Assembly (NCBI GenBank): GCA_038209155.1
Contig: JBBQYA010000070.1
Coordinates: forward strand, 1 to 15,957
Length of the DNA stretch: 15,957 nt
Source: JBBQYA01 sp038209155
Lineage (GTDB): Bacteria > Bacteroidota > Bacteroidia > Sphingobacteriales > Sphingobacteriaceae
Direction of reading: 5' to 3'
Position numbers and translations under genes: made by a program. The notes beneath the pieces were generated by a model. The model made no database searches, was not told the DNA's origin, and saw only the letters and a list, made by a program, of their open reading frames with translations. Shown here piece by piece: positions 14,428 to 15,957 of this stretch (its first letter is position 1; each line of letters opens with the position of its first letter).

Positions 14428-14799
14428 TTTTCCAATTTCGATTACTGGTCTGTACCTAAATTATTAGAAAATACAACAATTAGAGAATTCACCTATTCAC
14501 TCGCAACAAGTGGCTATTTAGCCTATTTGGTAAAACAACAGAATTTTTTTGAAGGGTTTAGTTATCCAACCTTGCTCTATATTATGAGGGATTTGGGATT
14601 GATAACAGAATAGATATCGGTCTTATCTGTAATACAAACGTTCGCTATCCGATTTCCAAACGTTTGTTCCTTGACGCAAATATTCTTATACAATTGAGAT
14701 TTAAGATCTATTTTTAACCCAGAATTCAGTAGAAATTTCTACTATTATCAATCTTCTACTATTTTACTTTTAGGTCTTAGCTGTAAAATAAAAGATTAA
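14428..14799 (+). pseudogene. Degenerate fragment of the PorT-like barrel gene (second duplication copy)
   Basis: Codons from 14434 read NFDYWSVPKLLENTT and YSLATSGYLAYLVK, matching NFDYLTIPVLLEYTT and YSFAAGGYFAYLVK of the barrel gene at 12073-12785. In that frame a TAG stops it at 14611-14613. The similarity continues in a second frame (DIGLICNTNVRYPISKRLFLDANIL) and then in a third (NPEFSRNFYYYQSS... LLLGLSCKIKD), ending with a TAA at 14797-14799. The N-terminal half, including the signal peptide, is missing: the left break lies next to the inserted parDE pair. At least two frame changes make it non-functional. Its position 143 bp before the second NlpC/P60 copy mirrors the first unit. Confidence 0.85.
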
Positions 14800-14942
14800 A
14801 ATCTTTCGTTCAAATTGTTAAAATCTTTTATTCATTTAGAAAAAAGTACTTTTAATATCTTTAGTTACTGGATCAATAGAATCTGAACAAATTATTTCAA
14901 CTAAATTAAAAGCTTTATTTTAAATTAATAACAACAGAATTT

Positions 14943-15467
14943 ATGAAAAAAATCCTCTTTACATGCTGTTTAAATTTAATAACGATAGCACTTTTAGCTC
15001 AAAGTTTTAAGAATAAAATTTTAGATCCAGATTCATTAGAATCCGATTATTATAGTCAACTATTTGATCTTAAACTCCGAAAAGATTCGTCCAATATGAG
15101 ATTATACTCCACCGTAAATGAATAAATCGGAACTCCTTACAGATATGGAGGAGATTCTAGAAAAGGAATTGATTGCTCTGGTTTTACTGGAAAAATATTT
15201 AATAGCGTTTATAATTTATCCCTTGCTCCTAATTCTGCAGCAATTTTCGAAAAATCGATACCGCTCAATCGTTCTGAGTTAAAAGAAGGAGATTTCGTTT
15301 TCTTTAAAATTAGCAAAGGCAGAGTTTCACATGTTGGAGTTTACTTAGGTAATGACAAATTTGCTCATGCTTCTGTTGCTCGTGGTGTAATGATCAGTGA
15401 TTTAAATGATGCATACTATAAAAAATATTTTTACAAAGGTGGTAGAATGACGGATGTTCTGAATTGA
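14943..15467 (+). pseudogene. NlpC/P60 hydrolase copy inactivated at Trp61
   Basis: This copy has the same length (175 codons) as the intact gene at 12915-13439 and the same signal peptide type (MKKILFTCCLNLITIALLAQ), but codon 61 is TAA (15123-15125) where the intact copy has TGG. The truncated product would be 60 aa: signal peptide plus linker, without the catalytic Cys (codon 78) or His (codon 130). The rest of the frame, including DCSGF and SHVGVYLG, remains open to the normal TGA, so this lesion looks recent. By eye the first about 50 codons are only about 80% identical to the intact copy, whereas codons after that are about 97% identical. A sequencing error is unlikely because two bases changed. 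Confidence 0.9.
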
Positions 15468-15486
15468 AATACCATTTCTTAATCAT

Positions 15487-15525
15487 AAAAAAACCTTCAT
15501 CTGAAATTCAAATGAAGGTTTTTTT
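15487..15525. terminator. Bidirectional terminator, second copy
   Basis: This is the same hairpin as at 13459-13497 with one extra T in the right-hand tract (AAAAAAACCTTCAT paired with ATGAAGGTTTTTTT). It separates the NlpC/P60 pseudogene (+) from the convergent Deg protease gene (-). Confidence 0.9.
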
Positions 15526-15545
15526 TTGTTTTAAACTTTTTACTT

Positions 15546-15957
15546 TTATTTCATATTAAACGAGTAGATATATCTTGAATAAGAATTCTCTGGATAAATT
15601 CCTTCTAAAGAAACCATATTATCATTCTTACTTTCTATTATTTCCTCCAATTGTTCTTTGTTTTTAACAACTTGATTATCAATTTTTGTGATAATGAATC
15701 CTTCTCTCACACCAGTTGCAGCTAGTTTCCCAGCTTTAAGTTCTGAAACCTTTACTCCACCTTGGATTTTCAATTTCGTAGCTACCGCCGAGCTAATTGT
15801 TTCTAATTTTCCACCTAAAGCAGCTAATGAAACTACTTCACCTTTTTTAACAGCAGACGTATTTTTATCACCGTTTTTCAATACAACTTTTAATTCTTTC
15901 GTCTTTCCATCTCTTACTAAATTCACTCCGATTTCATTTCCAGGTCTGAATTTTACG
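15546..15957 (-). CDS. Deg/HtrA-type serine protease, C-terminal part (runs off the window)
   Basis: The last 137 codons of a larger gene lie here, with the start beyond the right edge. They read through RPGNEIGVNLVRDGK (end of the first PDZ domain, where Bacteroidota Deg proteins have RPGDKI...RDGK), a linker, then LETISSAVATKLKIQGGVKVSEL and AATGVREGFIITKIDNQVVKNKEQLEEI (second PDZ domain). The ending is GIYPENSYSRYIYSFNMK, which resembles the GIYPNG...YYAFG ending of the family. Deg/HtrA proteins are periplasmic proteases and chaperones that clear misfolded envelope proteins. The catalytic His-Asp-Ser triad would lie outside the window. The frame is intact as far as seen. It is convergent with the NlpC/P60 pseudogene, and its 3' end is duplicated at 13517-13714. 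The ATG-like methionine reported internally is a GTG valine codon, not the start. Confidence 0.88.
   Translation of the reverse strand, partial: VKFRPGNEIGVNLVRDGKTKELKVVLKNGDKNTSAVKKGEVVSLAALGGKLETISSAVATKLKIQGGVKVSELKAGKLAATGVREGFIITKIDNQVVKNKEQLEEIIESKNDNMVSLEGIYPENSYSRYIYSFNMK

Overview
The window is low-GC DNA from a member of the Bacteroidota, probably a free-living Sphingobacteriales- or Flavobacteriales-like bacterium. The evidence is lipoproteins whose lipobox Cys is followed by acidic residues, a CarboxypepD_reg-type TonB receptor, PorT-like outer-membrane barrels, a pyruvate dehydrogenase E1alpha-E2 gene pair, several exact matches to the Bacteroidota -7 box TAnnTTTG, and very weak Shine-Dalgarno sequences. 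I cannot name the genus.

Left third (1-6300): an unrecognised secreted protein (+) converges on a minus-strand operon of three genes. These encode a short His/Cys-rich exported protein, a TonB-dependent receptor and a surface-type lipoprotein, and look like a metal (zinc or copper) uptake unit. A divergent intact urocanate hydratase gene (hutU) follows, without other histidine-degradation genes.

Middle (6300-8700): an exported protein with a Pmp3/YqaE-like C-terminus, then a 21-bp minisatellite. Next is a minus-strand cluster of very small membrane genes: an intact 53-aa protein, a frameshifted lipoprotein gene that also lacks a normal start codon, a 58-aa two-helix protein, and a broken second copy of the 53-aa gene. 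The intact and broken copies form direct repeats about 1.2 kb apart that flank the cluster.

Right-middle (8700-11100): intact pdhC (E2) and pdhA (E1alpha) on the minus strand, with a Bacteroidota-type promoter upstream of pdhA and a strong terminator after pdhC.

Right third (11270-15957): a decaying duplicated locus. Two adjacent outer-membrane-barrel genes are both frameshifted, one by a 14-bp tandem duplication inside its signal-peptide coding region. They are followed by an intact NlpC/P60 hydrolase and, convergent, the 3' remnant of a Deg/HtrA protease gene. After an inserted ParD/ParE toxin-antitoxin pair, the same order is repeated: a degenerate barrel fragment, an NlpC/P60 copy killed by a TGG-to-TAA change at Trp61, and an apparently intact Deg gene that runs off the window. 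The two NlpC-Deg segments are nearly identical over about 600 bp but clearly diverged on both sides, which suggests gene conversion on an older tandem duplication. Housekeeping genes in the window are intact, whereas the envelope and accessory genes carry most of the lesions. No rRNA, tRNA, CRISPR array or insertion sequence was seen.
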